The notes under the pieces were generated by a model, which did not search any database, had not been told where the DNA came from, and saw only the letters and a program-made list of their open reading frames with translations. A stretch of 60,000 bases of DNA from Membranipora membranacea (Eukaryota > Bryozoa > Gymnolaemata > Cheilostomatida > Membraniporidae), in the NCBI GenBank assembly GCA_914767715.1, contig OU612070.1, forward strand, positions 16,511,501 to 16,571,500, in the 5' to 3' direction. The position numbers and the translations under genes were made by a program. Below, in pieces: positions 40,882 through 53,150 of this stretch. Numbering within the stretch: position 1 is the first letter of the stretch; every line of letters begins with the position of its first letter.

Positions 40882-41523
40882 AGATATTGAATGTTAAATG
40901 TGTACCATGCAACACAGAAACAATCCAATTGCGACATTGGAAACATGTTGCCGCATACAATGTGCCCGCTGGGTTACCCCTCGGCCTCTGGTTGAGACAG
41001 GCTAAGAGAAAGAAAGCATGGGTCATATATGTCTTCAATAACCTTAAACAAGGGATACTAAAGCAATGATGAAATTTTGATATCTTGGAGAGCAAGTGCT
41101 ACTCCTATCTAGGTAGATGCAATGTGATTTACCTGACTCTATCTTTTCTAGGTACTAAAAACCATCAAACCATCTCCAAAACACCCGTCTGCTATTTTCT
41201 TTCTTCTAGTTTGAGTGCTGTGCAGCAGAAAATACTTGCTTTTGTGTGATTGGTTCATTAAACTCCAGTCACAGCTATTCTTATTATTACTACAATGGCT
41301 GTACAGTGCTATTTTTTTCAGGTTACACCTGATTGGTCAATTCTGAGCTGGCCCATATTCTGCCTGCTTATATATAGATAAAGGGACAGTAGAAGCTTAG
41401 GACTGCGTAAGCTTTGGTTGAGAGAAGCATAAGGCCACGTGACTTTGATATAGCCTGTGATTTTTGTCCACCCCCACCCACTGACACAAATCACAGGCTA
41501 TATCAAAGTCACATGGCCTTATG

Positions 41524-42004
41524 AGGAGAAGTGAAACTTCAGGAGAGAGAAGGCGGATGTATATTGAACAAGCAGAGTTGTGACTGCATATAAAGAAACT
41601 ATTTCTCCAGACAGGCAAGTACCCAAGTATCTAACACCTTGGACTGTCTGTTGTATTTCATATAGTATGAACTGGCCATAAAATGATGGCAATGCAGCTT
41701 GTTTGCAGTTATTTAATGCTTGGGCTCACTGTTTATATACAACTGACCAACCATTGGTTGTTTGGGAAGGAGTTCATCCTAAAAGTCCTGGCATTGTATA
41801 CACAATAAAGTTTAGCTGTGAAGTTCTTAGGCTTGTATGTCCCATAAGCACACTTATGGCAAGATTAGTGAGCCAAGCGATGTACTATGGTTGCTCACTA
41901 TATTGTTGTCTTCATTGTGGTAGTAGTATACAAAAAACTGGTAAAGCTTAGGACATCAGTGAGGTAAATATTGGTTTCTATACACAGGGCTCTCACATAC
42001 CAGC
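41524..42004. other. T4 upstream spacer
   Basis: This matches 10615-11090 and 57278-57757. No gene is seen. It presumably contains the T4 promoter. Confidence 0.45.
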
Positions 42005-42142
42005 ATGGCTGCATGGGTGCAGCACCCACCAATGTGTACCACCACCAAATTAGAAAATTTTGAAGATGCACTCCCCTGTGTCCAGGATATCATCTACCCA
42101 TTTAGGCAGGATAGGAAACAGGCTATGGATATGGATGGCTGA
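42005..42142 (+). CDS. Small ORF (45 aa) upstream of T4
   Basis: Same length and frame as at 30926-31063, with LENFEDALPC for IENFVDALPC and IIYPF for IIHPF. It ends 117 bp before the T4 ATG. Function unknown, possibly an upstream ORF. Confidence 0.3.
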   Translation: MAAWVQHPPMCTTTKLENFEDALPCVQDIIYPFRQDRKQAMDMDG

Positions 42143-42259
42143 TACCATGGACATGGAAAATATACAGGCTTGCAAGCCCCTGCGGCACATGTTTGCTTCC
42201 ATAGCTGACAGCCAGTGGAGAAAAACATGATTTCCCTGATATATTTTTAGTTCCCGCAA

Positions 42260-45200
42260 ATGATGGCAGAAGCAGAATCAGAATCAAAAGAAGAAGGATT
42301 TCTAGAGTGTGGATTATGTTTTGAAAATGATCCGCTCAAGCGATTACCCTGCAATCCTGGTCACATATATTGTGTAACTTGTCTGACCAAAGACTCCGAA
42401 GTGACTCAGATTATCAAATGTCCGCTGTGCAGGTAACCTATTGTGTTAACATAGTTGTGCTCATTGCATAGCTGCACGCACATAATCAATAGTCGCCACT
42501 TGTCAAAACTGATAATCATGAGTTAAGGACACAAATTGGAGATAGTACAAGCAAGGAATAAAAAGGCATAACAACAAAGTTTTATCTAGTAAATGCGAAA
42601 ATGAAGCTTGGCCAAAGATTTAGAGGAATTATCACCTCTCTCCGCTTTCACTCCTTGAATCAATTAATTAGGGCACTGGTCTACTTCGGCACACAAGAGT
42701 TGCAGATCCTGATTTCATTTCTTTGACCTGCAACAAGTCACAAGTAAAACTATTATCTTATTCTTAGGTTTGTCTTCAGAAGACCCAATATTATACAACT
42801 ATAATATTTCTGCACACAAGCCATGTTTGCCACATGCTGACTCTTGAAACGTCTTAGCGTCGTGGGTAGGAGATGCTTTAAGTTGATAGAGCACCAGCAG
42901 TCGTCAGCGCACAAGTTCTCTTGCTGTCACATCTCTATGAAGATATGGCAACAAGGGATGTGGTGGAAGATAGATTTGTTCAAGCGACAACTCATTCAAA
43001 TACCTGATGATACACGATGATGAATAATAGCACAACTTCAACCAGTTATGTTCTTGAAAGTGACTAGCACAATTATGCTTCATTTTTAGAACTGTGTTCG
43101 ATGAAGGTATAGATGACATCCCATCAGCAGGTGCTCCACTAGATAAGTTTCTGTGCTGTGATGTTTGTATGAGAAAAGATGACAAGAGAAGACTGGCTCA
43201 GATTTACTGTGTGGTCTGCCAAAAAAAGTTTTGTACTCCTCACGAAAAGGTACAGATCATTTTCAAGATTTGAACAGGGTTGGGGCTTGAATGTACACTA
43301 GACTGTCAGTGGCAAAGTAAACTCACTCTCACAAACAAGCATACATGAAATACCTCTGCTGGTGGCCATTTGTTGTATTCATTGGACTTTGTTGACACCC
43401 TAAAAGCCATACCTATAAATCCTCATCCATAGTTTGGTAGGCTTATGCTCTTTAGCCTAGGTACAACGTAATAATTTTGCTGGTATCATGCATTTCGCTT
43501 TTCTGCTTTCTATAACAATTGTTGTGAAGCATAAGCCGCACTACCAAATAGTTTTTTTTCTTCTTTCAAAGAGTCATAACGATGCACTGGATGACCACAT
43601 GCGTATTAGAATGGATGAGTATAAGAAATATTGGAGAAAAATGGAGATAAGATACTGTGAGAAACACTCAAAGAAACCCTACTCCATAACTTGTGTGAAA
43701 TGCCCCAGATTATTTTGTCTGGATTGTATCGATCAATTAGAAACTTGCTCTGGTGGTAAGTAGGTAGCATCATTTACATGTATATCAGATACAACACAAC
43801 CTTCCTCCTTGTCTTAAAGTAAACCCTAAGTTATATCATCCAAAATATCAGAGCAGTGCAAACTTCTAAATTATTATTTGATAAACCGATATATTGTAAT
43901 AAACGACAGTAAACTTCTGACACCTCCCAATATTTGGTATTATTTAAAAGATATCAGTTTGAGTGTTTGTCTCTAAGCCTGGAATGAAGTACCCTCTCCA
44001 TGTATATTTTGATAAATATCTTAAATAGGTGACAGACACGAGCTGAGGTCAATATCAAACATGGTCGCAAAGCTCATCGACATGGTTAATGAGAAGAAGG
44101 TATGGATATTCGATAAGGAGGAGCACCTGTTAGGAATGTCTAAACAGCTGACAGCTGTCATATCAGACTGGGATACAGAACCTCAAGAGTTGGTTGACAA
44201 GCTACATAACGCCAGAGATAAACAAGTATATAGAATTCTATGACAAACATTTCCGGGTGCAGGAGGACAGCTCCTAGTTATACGTTGTTACTAGTCAGAC
44301 CGATCATATAGCAGTTATTATGGATTTGATTCTTAGGGAACATAGTAGCAATAGGATAGGAGCATAGGAGCATAATGTTCTTACTTCGACTAGGTTATTA
44401 TAAAGAAAACTTGGTAACTGTGATTGAGCTCACAAGCTAGAACACAGAATAAAACAATTAAAGTGTGGAAAGGGAGTCTTATAGTAATTGATTAATAAAA
44501 TTAATGTGTTGATACAGATCTAATATAGAATCAACAAAGGCTGATCACATCAGGTACAGGTACAAGCGATTCATATCCTTTCACATTTACTTTTAGGTTG
44601 CAGGTCTTATGCAGCAATATGTTGAGCTTGAGGAAAATCTGAGAGAACTCAGAAATCAATCCAGAATTGAGGTGACAAGTTTCCTGGATGATGAGATCGG
44701 AAGTCTCCTGGATAAGCTCAGCAGACAAGTAGCTAGGATAGATACCCGACTTTACACCTATCATGAGGTACCTACTAGGTAGAATATCTATTCGGATCGG
44801 TTATCATCTTGTTTCATATTGCCATTGTTACGTTGATAAGTATCACTGAGACCTTCACCTGTAGCTGAAGAAGTAATCGAAAATCCAATTTGTTTTGGCA
44901 TAGAAATTAATTTTTCTGTTTCACATGCCTATGATTATAGCTTTAATGGCTCGATTGATCACGATTCAAAATGAGCTGAATTTGCAAGTTGCCTGTTTTA
45001 GTCTGTCCTGTCGGCCTGTGGAGTTGCACTTTCCTATAATATAACCCCTACAGTATTTGAAACGTATAAATATATTTTCATGGTTTTTTTCCTGTGTATG
45101 TGATTGTCTTGTACTTGAGTAGGAGGTGGCTCAGTTGGTTAGAGTGCCGGTCCTTCAGCATGCAAGTGGTGAAGGGCGTGGTTCAAATCCCACTGCGGTC

Positions 45201-47128
45201 CATCGACTAGTGGGGTTTTGTTGGGCCCCTGGTGTGCTCCGACCTGCCTGCAAACTTGGCGCAGACATTGCAGCCTCGCCATTAAGGCAACTAATAATGG
45301 AATGTCTGAATCGTCTTCGTTCTGACCCCTCACTGATGTAAGCTCCATTCTCAGCCTTTCTTGTATTCTACCAGGTAGATGTGGCAGATGGATACAAAGA
45401 GACAGAGAAACTTATAAATGAACTGATGATTATGAAGATCCCTCAATATAAACCTTCATCTAATCATGTCCAGCTCTCTGATACAGGTATTTAATATCTC
45501 CTGATTTAGTTATCAAAATCTATATTCTATTCTTTATTACTGGAACACCGTAAATGTGCTGCTTTGTATCACGTTAACAGTTTCATATTTCGATTTTAAA
45601 ACTTCTTTATCACTCAGAAACATCCTTCTTATCTCGTTCATTATTATCATACTGTACTGTAAATATAGAACATTTCGTATTGGATAACTATTTACCGGAT
45701 GTTGTCCATTTTTCTTTACCTACCTCCCCTTGCCGCATGGATCACTGTTGTCAATTACTGTTATCAATCCATCGCTGCTAACTCTGCGGAATGAAGCTAT
45801 GAATGATGTTTCTGATTTCATTTTTAGATTGTTGCGATGTTCAGCCTGCTGTCAAGATAATACAATCATCTCGACAGCTGATGGATCTGCCCCTCTTAGC
45901 TTATAACAATCCTCCGACTTCTATGAAACCACTCAGTACTGTCCAACTCTCCTCCTTTGTCCACTCTGTTACTAAATACCAGAATTCAATTTATGCTGGT
46001 CTGGAAAATAGCAAGCTCATGAGGGTCACAGAACCTGCTAATACCGGCTCCCCGACTGAGTTTGTGAATGTTGGGGGTTATGTATCTAGTGCACAAGTGT
46101 ATAATAATGAGCTATATGTATTATCACATAATGCCAGAAAGGTTTATGTGTATGACTTACAGGGTAAACTAAAGAGGTCCTGGTCCCATAACAGTAACAG
46201 TAGTATCTTTAATAAGCTCAGAGTAGTAAACGAGAAGGTGGTTGTCCCAGATGGAGCTTCTCAATCTCTAACTGTTTATACTCTTCAAGGTCAGCTTATA
46301 AAACAGATCAAATGTCCTGGTATGTCAACAAACGATAAAGCATTAGCTGTATGCGGAGATGACTCTGTTATCTTAACTGACCGAGTTACAAACAGTGTAC
46401 TCAGAGTGAACCTAGACAGTGGGAAGGTGATGTGGACATCTAAACATGTAATCCAGCCACAAGGCGTCGTCTGCTACAAGGACAGATACGTACTCGTGTC
46501 AAACTGTAACACAGAAACTACGATATGGATGCTGGATGTGGATACAGGTATATTCATAATACTTGCATGATTTACATACACTTTATATATTGGTAAATGA
46601 CAGAGCTATAATTTATTGGTATATCTTTTGTGCTCAATTAAATTTGTGAGAGAAACCCGTTCTATTTTGGCCCAACTGTTCCTTTCCTTCACTCAGCATT
46701 CAGTCAATGATAATGCGAGTTGGGATTTCTTCAGCTAAGGTTGTTTTGCGAAAAAAGATTATGATATTGTATCATCAATTAGTATGTAAATATATGATAA
46801 ATTTTAGTTTGCTGATCAAGTTGTAGATTTGTATAACATGTATGACTAATATGGAATGCAAAATCATGGTCTACTCGCGGAATATACCACTGTCTAAATC
46901 CTGGCGTGTCTTGTGAACTTTTTTTAATGTTTTAATGAAACAGACAAAAAACTCCTTTATGTTGATTTCTCGTTGGATTTCCATTTTTCAGGTAAGAAAG
47001 TAGGTGAGCTCTGCGGCCAGACAGATTGGAGCTGTTATCACTTTGACCTGGATATTGATGGTGACACTCTTATTATTGCTAAATACACTCTAAAGTCAAT
47101 ACAGTGCTATGAGCTGATCACAGAATAG
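42260..47128 (+). CDS. T4: complete TRIM-type RING/B-box beta-propeller protein
   Basis: Eight exons encode 617 aa: 42260-42432, 43090-43249, 43572-43755, 44029-44225, 44597-44767, 45375-45486, 45828-46547 and 46992-47128. The N-terminus has a duplicated Glu-Ser (AESESKEEG), the only length change in the RING exon. RING, both B-boxes and the coiled coil are otherwise like T2. Propeller loop sites differ: STNDKA, TDRVTNS, GQTDWSCYHF and AKYTLKS. The first bases of exon 8 read GTAAGA, which itself resembles a donor site directly after the acceptor CAG. The gene sits between a 4.2 kb transposon region and the 3' block. Confidence 0.88.
45123..45345 (+). repeat. tRNA-derived SINE, family A, in T4 intron
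   Basis: A and B boxes are intact, and the insertion site is the same as in T1 and T2. Confidence 0.8.
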
Positions 47129-49212
47129 GTAACTAGTGATCCACTCTGTTCTTGGTTCTTTCAATCAGTTCCGGTCAATGATATGAATTTATGGATCAGT
47201 GGTAGATTACATAGCGTGGCTATTTGTGGGGATATGCCATCAGTATAAAGCTTTGTGTCATGATCTAAAGAAAGCTATAAATCTGGAAGCTTTTATGTGA
47301 TGCATTGATTGACGTCCCAGTAACAATATTCTAAAACTCAGGCAAGCTGCTTGACAGAAGTTTACAAGTGTCAGCTATTCTAGTTTCTGAACTTATGGAC
47401 CAATCAGAGATGAATAATGCGGTCAAGCATACATGAATAGCCATACGCTGGCTCAGGGTCAGATATGTACTCCTCACCCATCCTCATATATCAGTGGTTC
47501 TGGTTGTAATATAAGGTCTAGCGGTACAAGTTTGAAGGTGTGTTTTCCTTTACTGTGTTATCAGCATAGATTTAAAAACAGTACTGTTTTTAAATCTACT
47601 GTACTATTTAAATCTACTGTTTTTAAATCTACTATACTGTTTTAAAATCTCAATCTACTGTACTGTTTTTAAATCTATGGTTATCACCCAAATTTCTCTC
47701 TGACTTTCTGTTCATCCTCTTTTCTAAAGGATGTCTTCCCGTGTCTTTATTAATAGATGAATCTCTAAAACACTATCCAAATTGCAAGTATGAAATAAAT
47801 AGGCAGTGCGAAATATGTTTTATAGTGAAAGGAGTTTTTTGTAATTTTTGAACACAAGCTTCAAATAACCATATTTTTTGCTTTGTACAAGAGTATCTCT
47901 GTTTAATTTTTTATATCCTTAATTACATTTTGATTTCCAGTGTTTCGTTGCCATGCTCAATTCAATGTACAGATGATGATTTCTGTTGTCAGCTACCATG
48001 TTTATTCTACATTATTAAAATCTATCCTAACAGGATTATTTCGAGCATGAGTTTGATTGGGATTAACCTAGTTCTCCAACTATTAACATATGGTCAGAGA
48101 TCAAATACACTGAAGTTTAATATGGTTGCTGCTGGTTGCACACCATAATCAACCAGATAAACAAAAAAAGATATATTTTCTATAAAATAACCTCTCGATT
48201 TAATGTTAATCATACTGATCAAGCCTCAAGAGGTGCGACTGATAAGTATCCAGTCATTCTACCTAAAAATGATACTTCACCCATCTCCTGTCAATATATG
48301 CTGACCCCCATGTCTCTACCGTATAAACATCTCCTCTATGGGCAATTGCTTCCTCTTTCATTCAGATAGGACGACTCTTATATTTTGTTTTGTAGCAGCT
48401 ATCTTACTGGATTAGTTTTAATCACATATGTTTATAGCCATAAGTAGGATTCATTATCTCAAGATCCTTTTTAACAAAATTACAGAATCTTCACACAGTG
48501 CTGTTGCCAAATCCAAACAGATGCGCTTTCTGCTTTGTGTGGCTTGTTTGAGTTCTCAGCCTGCCAGCCCAACTTTAGGGAGCAATTTCACGGCATAACG
48601 CTGCGAAAAACTCGCAATAACAACCTTGATATTGGCATTATGTAATCACATGATCATATCTAGTTAATTCCATCAGTATAATTGCTTTTCTATGTCAGAC
48701 ATTCAAGTCTGGTCTCGGGTTTGTGATCACAATATGCTGTGTCATGCTGAGCTGCTCTGTGAGATCACACCTCACCCACTACTACTATTCACTGCGCTGT
48801 TTTTCAACCCCTTTTTGTGCAAAAGATTTTCAAAGTCTTCACCACCAGCATTGACGTATTCACACCTCTCCCATACATTTTTGCACAACACTTTCAGTAC
48901 TTTATTATGCCTAAACATGTATCTACGGAGTCTGATTGAAAATTAGGCAATGCATGCCGTAATGTACCCTAGACCAAACACCATTGTATAAAAAACACGT
49001 ATGATAGGTTTTAACAATAGTTATATCAATGGACTATATACATGTTACATTTGTTACGTATGTATATTGTTAATGGATTTATAATTGAGCGCCTTGAATT
49101 GATTAGCGTTTCAATTGTAATAATTTATAATGTGTAAAAACATCATAATATATGTATAAGGTTTTAGGTAACAGTGCACAACTGACATACAATATATATT
49201 CATTCTGTCAAG
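47129..49212. repeat. T 3' block, copy 3
   Basis: The longest form of the block. It carries the 115-bp MITE at 47565-47679 and the cysteine-rich frame near 47940-48148 with a ttccag acceptor in front. The frame start differs from the other copies by a small insertion (TCAATTCAATG). A frame at 48150-48369 (SRFNVNHTDQASRGATDKYP) is open here. No gene can be assembled. Confidence 0.5.
47565..47679. mobile_element. 115-bp MITE with 19-bp TIRs and 8-bp target duplication
   Basis: The ends CATAGATTTAAAAACAGTA and TACTGTTTTTAAATCTATG are perfect inverted repeats. Flanks are GTTATCAG (47557-47564) and GTTATCAC (47680-47687), while T1 and T2 have the site once. The inside is made of repeated AAATCTACTGT. 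Unique to the T4 unit, so it inserted after duplication. Confidence 0.8.
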
Positions 49213-49337
49213 GGGTTGATTCTATACATCTTGAAATGGCTACAAGTGGTGCTAAAACTTCAATGGACGTATCTGAGTTCAGATCTGTATATGAGAGTGA
49301 AGGGCAGTATAACCTGACTGTACAGATTCCATATTGA
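49213..49337 (+). other. Candidate terminal coding exon, second copy
   Basis: Same 40-aa frame as at 17880-18004, ending YNLTVQIPY and TGA, with STHLE changed to SIHLE and SGDKT to SGAKT. The preceding TGTCAAG acceptor is kept. Confidence 0.35.
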
Positions 49338-51818
49338 GCTAAACTAGCATACGATATAAACAGATAGAGAGTCCAAATGTTCGTACAAATGTTGATGAAT
49401 CCTTACTTACAATGTCTGATAGATTATCTTGTTGGGTACACCAAGGAGTTAAATACTTGTCTAAAACTTCTTGGGTACACAGAGAGAGCCTTTATAAGGA
49501 GTGTTTGCCTCAATGCGCGTGAAAAGACAACTCAAAAATTATAATCGCCTTGTTCGAAATTTTGACTGCTCATCTCAATTTAGACTATTTTTTGGAAAAT
49601 ATATCAGTTACCAAATGTTGAAAATCAAGAAATGTATCCATTGGGTCAATTCCAATTCATGATGACACCCTGAGGGTTACTTCCTTATTATTAACATAGT
49701 ATAAGGGATTTGTTTATTTCTAACGGGTACGGTTTACACAACTAGCATGTTACTAAGTGAAAAACTTTTTCGGGAATTTCATCAGGATAATTATAGCATT
49801 TCTTTTCCTTACAATTTCAGCAGATCATACTGCAATCTCACACCACAGGTAACTGCTGGCCTCTTCCCAGACTTCATCTTGGCTGTGACATGATAAAATT
49901 GTTTAAGGTTGGTTAAATTCGGGATCCTCATATTTGAGGTCAGGTTTTTTCAGCCTTTATAGCTGATAGTAGATAGTGCAATTACAACCAAACTCCTATC
50001 TTTAGTTTATCATTTATTAAAAAGGATATTTTACTATCAGGGTTCATTAGGACCCTATGATCCTTTGCTGCTACAATTATTGTTAAAAAAGTTCATCAGG
50101 GTGCTTTGGTCACTGGGCGCAGGCCCCAGATAAACTAAAGAAAAAGGTTTGTATAAATTTGTGATGACGACGACGTCGATGCCGACGACGATGCCGATGC
50201 CGACGACGACAATGAATGCTATGCAATTAATTTTCATGTTTTTTTTGTACCTCAGATCTTATTTGTGCAATTTATAGTTAGTATCTTGATGGACAAATTA
50301 AAGTTATCCCAAACAAACAATTACGTCAAGCAGTCGTCACACCGTGCTATGTCCTGCTTTGATCAGATTGAACCATGCACAAACATTAGCTCCAATTATG
50401 TTCCTGATTTTTTATATCATCAACATAAATAAATGTGTGGCAACCAACCATGGGCTTTGGCAGCCTTTCCGGATTACATCCTATTGATCTGAACGGCCAG
50501 AAGGGTTCTCCGATCCCTTCTAAAGGACAAAGGTGATAGACTAACTCACAAACAGTGGCAGAATATTGATGTACAGGGTAATTGCCACTTTCAACCCTTG
50601 ACCCTTGACCTCATTGTTACGGAGGCCTCACAAACCAAGTATGATGTTGATTTTGAAGCCTGACATTGGTGTTTTCTCCATGCCTGGCGAGTTTGGAGAT
50701 GCAAACTTATACAGAAGAAAGCACTGGCATGTCATACAGCGACTCATAAATAATTTCTGGCAAACATTTTTTCGGAATTTGTCCATTATTGAGGTCATAT
50801 AAACACAAAAGAAGCAGCACAACTGCAGGTACTGTTGTATGTAATTTCAATATTTTCTAGCTGAAGTTGCACTGCTTCCTTCGTTTTACTCATAAGCTTA
50901 AGCAGGTAATCTAGGAGGTTCTTTAATTTGAAGTGTTGTTGAGCACATGCAGATATAAGAGAGGTATACACCTGAGGGTGATTGGGCTGGAAGAATCAAA
51001 CTTGAAAGACTCGAACACTCAAATCCTGCAGCACTTATCGACAGCCACTGAGTATCAAGGACGCTAACCGATCACGCCATCTTGCCATCTTGCCACCTCC
51101 GATTACCCAGTAAAATCGGCCTCGTACTACAGCCCAGTGAAAAAGTAACTTTACTTTAAGATCTGTAACTCAAACTAATTCAAGCTAAGTTAGTAGAAAC
51201 AAAACTAATGTAGCCCCCCCCCTCCCATCCTCAAAAAATAGCATACTGATTTTCCACTGCTGCTATCGGTGGGGTAATCCCACCATGTCCATACAGCTAG
51301 ATCTCAAGTTAGCATGAAACCTGGGATAATTGTTATTTATTTTTTTTAATTATTTTTAATTTTCCTTTATTTTTTCTATTTTTTTTCATTTTTTCAATTA
51401 TATTTTATTTTCTTTTATTTTTTAAATGCATGAATGTTTTCAATATATTTATGAAGATTAACAGAAGGAAGGGGCGGATCACACACTCTATACTAGTGAT
51501 ACGGAAAGAAAATAATGGAATAAACCAAGGTTGTCAAAGGACACAATATAACATAATCAGGCCTTGATATAAAGCAATGACTTAAGCTATTGTTTTAACA
51601 CTTGAATTTTTTGTCCACTTCACCAAATCACAACATCGATCTCAGCCTGAGCTTTAGTTCCTGATAATAGAAGAGCAACTCAGATGAAGAATTAATTATC
51701 CTTGTGAGCCAATACGAGGATAAATATCCAAGTGTTATCTGTAAGAAAGGTAGCCGACCGCATGAGAATTACCAAAGTATCAAACATGACATGACCTATA
51801 TCATCACTACCTTAATGT
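49338..51818. other. Spacer and AT-rich tract left of M4
   Basis: A hairpin like that at 18112 lies near 49436-49479. 49905-51060 match the spacer at 20816-21985, including the GACGACG repeat (about 50165-50212), and 51060-51818 are the AT-rich tract. No gene is seen. Confidence 0.5.
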
Positions 51819-52040
51819 TGAGGTTGCTCAGTTGGTTAGAGCGGCGTTCTTCAGCGTGCAAGTGTTGAAGCTCTGGGATAGAATCCCTCTGCAGTCCACT
51901 CACTACAAGGGTTGTTGGATACCAACCTGCCTTCAAACTGAGAGCAAAATTGGCGCAGAAATTGCAGCCTTGCCCTTTCTCTTGACCCCCATTTAGCCAT
52001 CCATTCTGGTGGTAAGTGACGAAACCATGTGATTTTACCA
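51819..52040 (+). repeat. tRNA-derived SINE, family B
   Basis: Fourth family B copy, in the same place relative to M4. The B box has changed to GGGATAGAATCC, as in the copy at 5356. Confidence 0.75.
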
Positions 52041-52359
52041 AACATTTTTAACCAACATTTTTAATCAACATCAAACTTCCAACAAAACAGCCCTCTTAAA
52101 AAGATAAATTCAATATATTGTTAACTATTGTGCATGGTTTTATATGATCGAGTGATAAAACTCTCAGAACCTGTGACCAATATTAGCAAGATTCTCAATA
52201 TGAATGAGAGGACACTTATATAAAACATAAGTAGTATATAAAATAAAGCCTCTTCTAAAAATAGAGAATGAGGTTAAATCTTATAATGGCGTTTTTTAAG
52301 AAGAGCTTACTTTTTGTAACAACGCTGAGTGAAAATAAAGTTTAAAACTGTAATAACCG

Positions 52360-53150
52360 CTACAATAGAGGCACACTTTTAGTTCTTTTTAGGCGCCTCA
52401 AATGAGGCCTCTGCTGGTTGTATGACTCTTCAAATCTTTGGACTGTCGGAGCCACACTGACTCGTCGGGGATTATCTACTGGTGTATTGACAGGTGATGC
52501 TGAGCGAGCATCAGTATCATCAGTCTGCGCCCCCCTGAGTCTTGCCCCCAGCCCGGCGGCCCCCCGTCCAGTCTCATCGTTGTCCGTCAATGTTTCATCA
52601 TCTGTTGGCTTGTTAACATGCAAAGGGATTTCTTCGTATGTCGGTTCTTTAGTACTGGCTGTCGAAGAAAGGCTAATCTTCATGAAGAGACTTTCACTGG
52701 TACTAACTGGTAGTGCACTTTCTTCATCACTCTTTAATGAACCAGGTGTTGCGTATGAACTAGGCTTGGAGTTGTCTGAGAAGCGATGACTATCTGCAAA
52801 GTATAAAGATCATGACAAGCTCACTGGTTTATAATTGTTTATAAGGTCCTGTTGACAAGCTACAGGGTTGGGGGTTGCTGTGTTAGCTGTATGACCCGTT
52901 AGAAATTGTAACATAATTCTTTCTCTTACGTGGTGTGGCTTGTTTGATGTAATAAATAACTACCCTTCTTTACAGAAAGACATTAAATTAAATAATGGAG
53001 CCGCAATTTGAAGAGAATTTGTTGAAAACGGTTTATTGATCTGTATAACGACAGTGGACAATATCTCACCTTCAGTCCAATCTTCCGCCAGCTGGTTTGC
53101 GCGCCTCGCCACAATTGGAGTGATAGATTGATTTGATGTTTCATAAAATT
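52360..53150 (-). pseudogene. M4: 3' half of M gene (exons 3-4 only)
   Basis: Exon 3 (53070-53150) and exon 4 (52360-52793) are open and keep TYEEIPL and the LKRTKS tail. Changes include VAPTVQRF for VALTVRRF. As in M1, exons 1 and 2 are missing because the direct-repeat segment occurs only once upstream, so no start codon is available. Confidence 0.65.

Larger units (their letters stand above)
37368..41523 (+). mobile_element. P-type DNA transposon region, about 4.2 kb
   Basis: The left end CATAAGGCC-GAGTGACTTTGATA and the right end TATCAAAGTCAC-ATGGCCTTATG form inverted repeats with two mismatches in 23. Flanks are GAGAGAAG (37360-37367) and AGGAGAAG (41524-41531); the empty site in other units is a single GGGAGAAG. 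An 8-bp duplication and CA...TG ends fit the P superfamily, as does the transposase fragment inside. A second copy of GTTGAGAGAAGCATAAGGCC lies inside at 41417-41436, next to a complete 96-bp hairpin (41428-41523), so the region may be composite. Confidence 0.65.
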
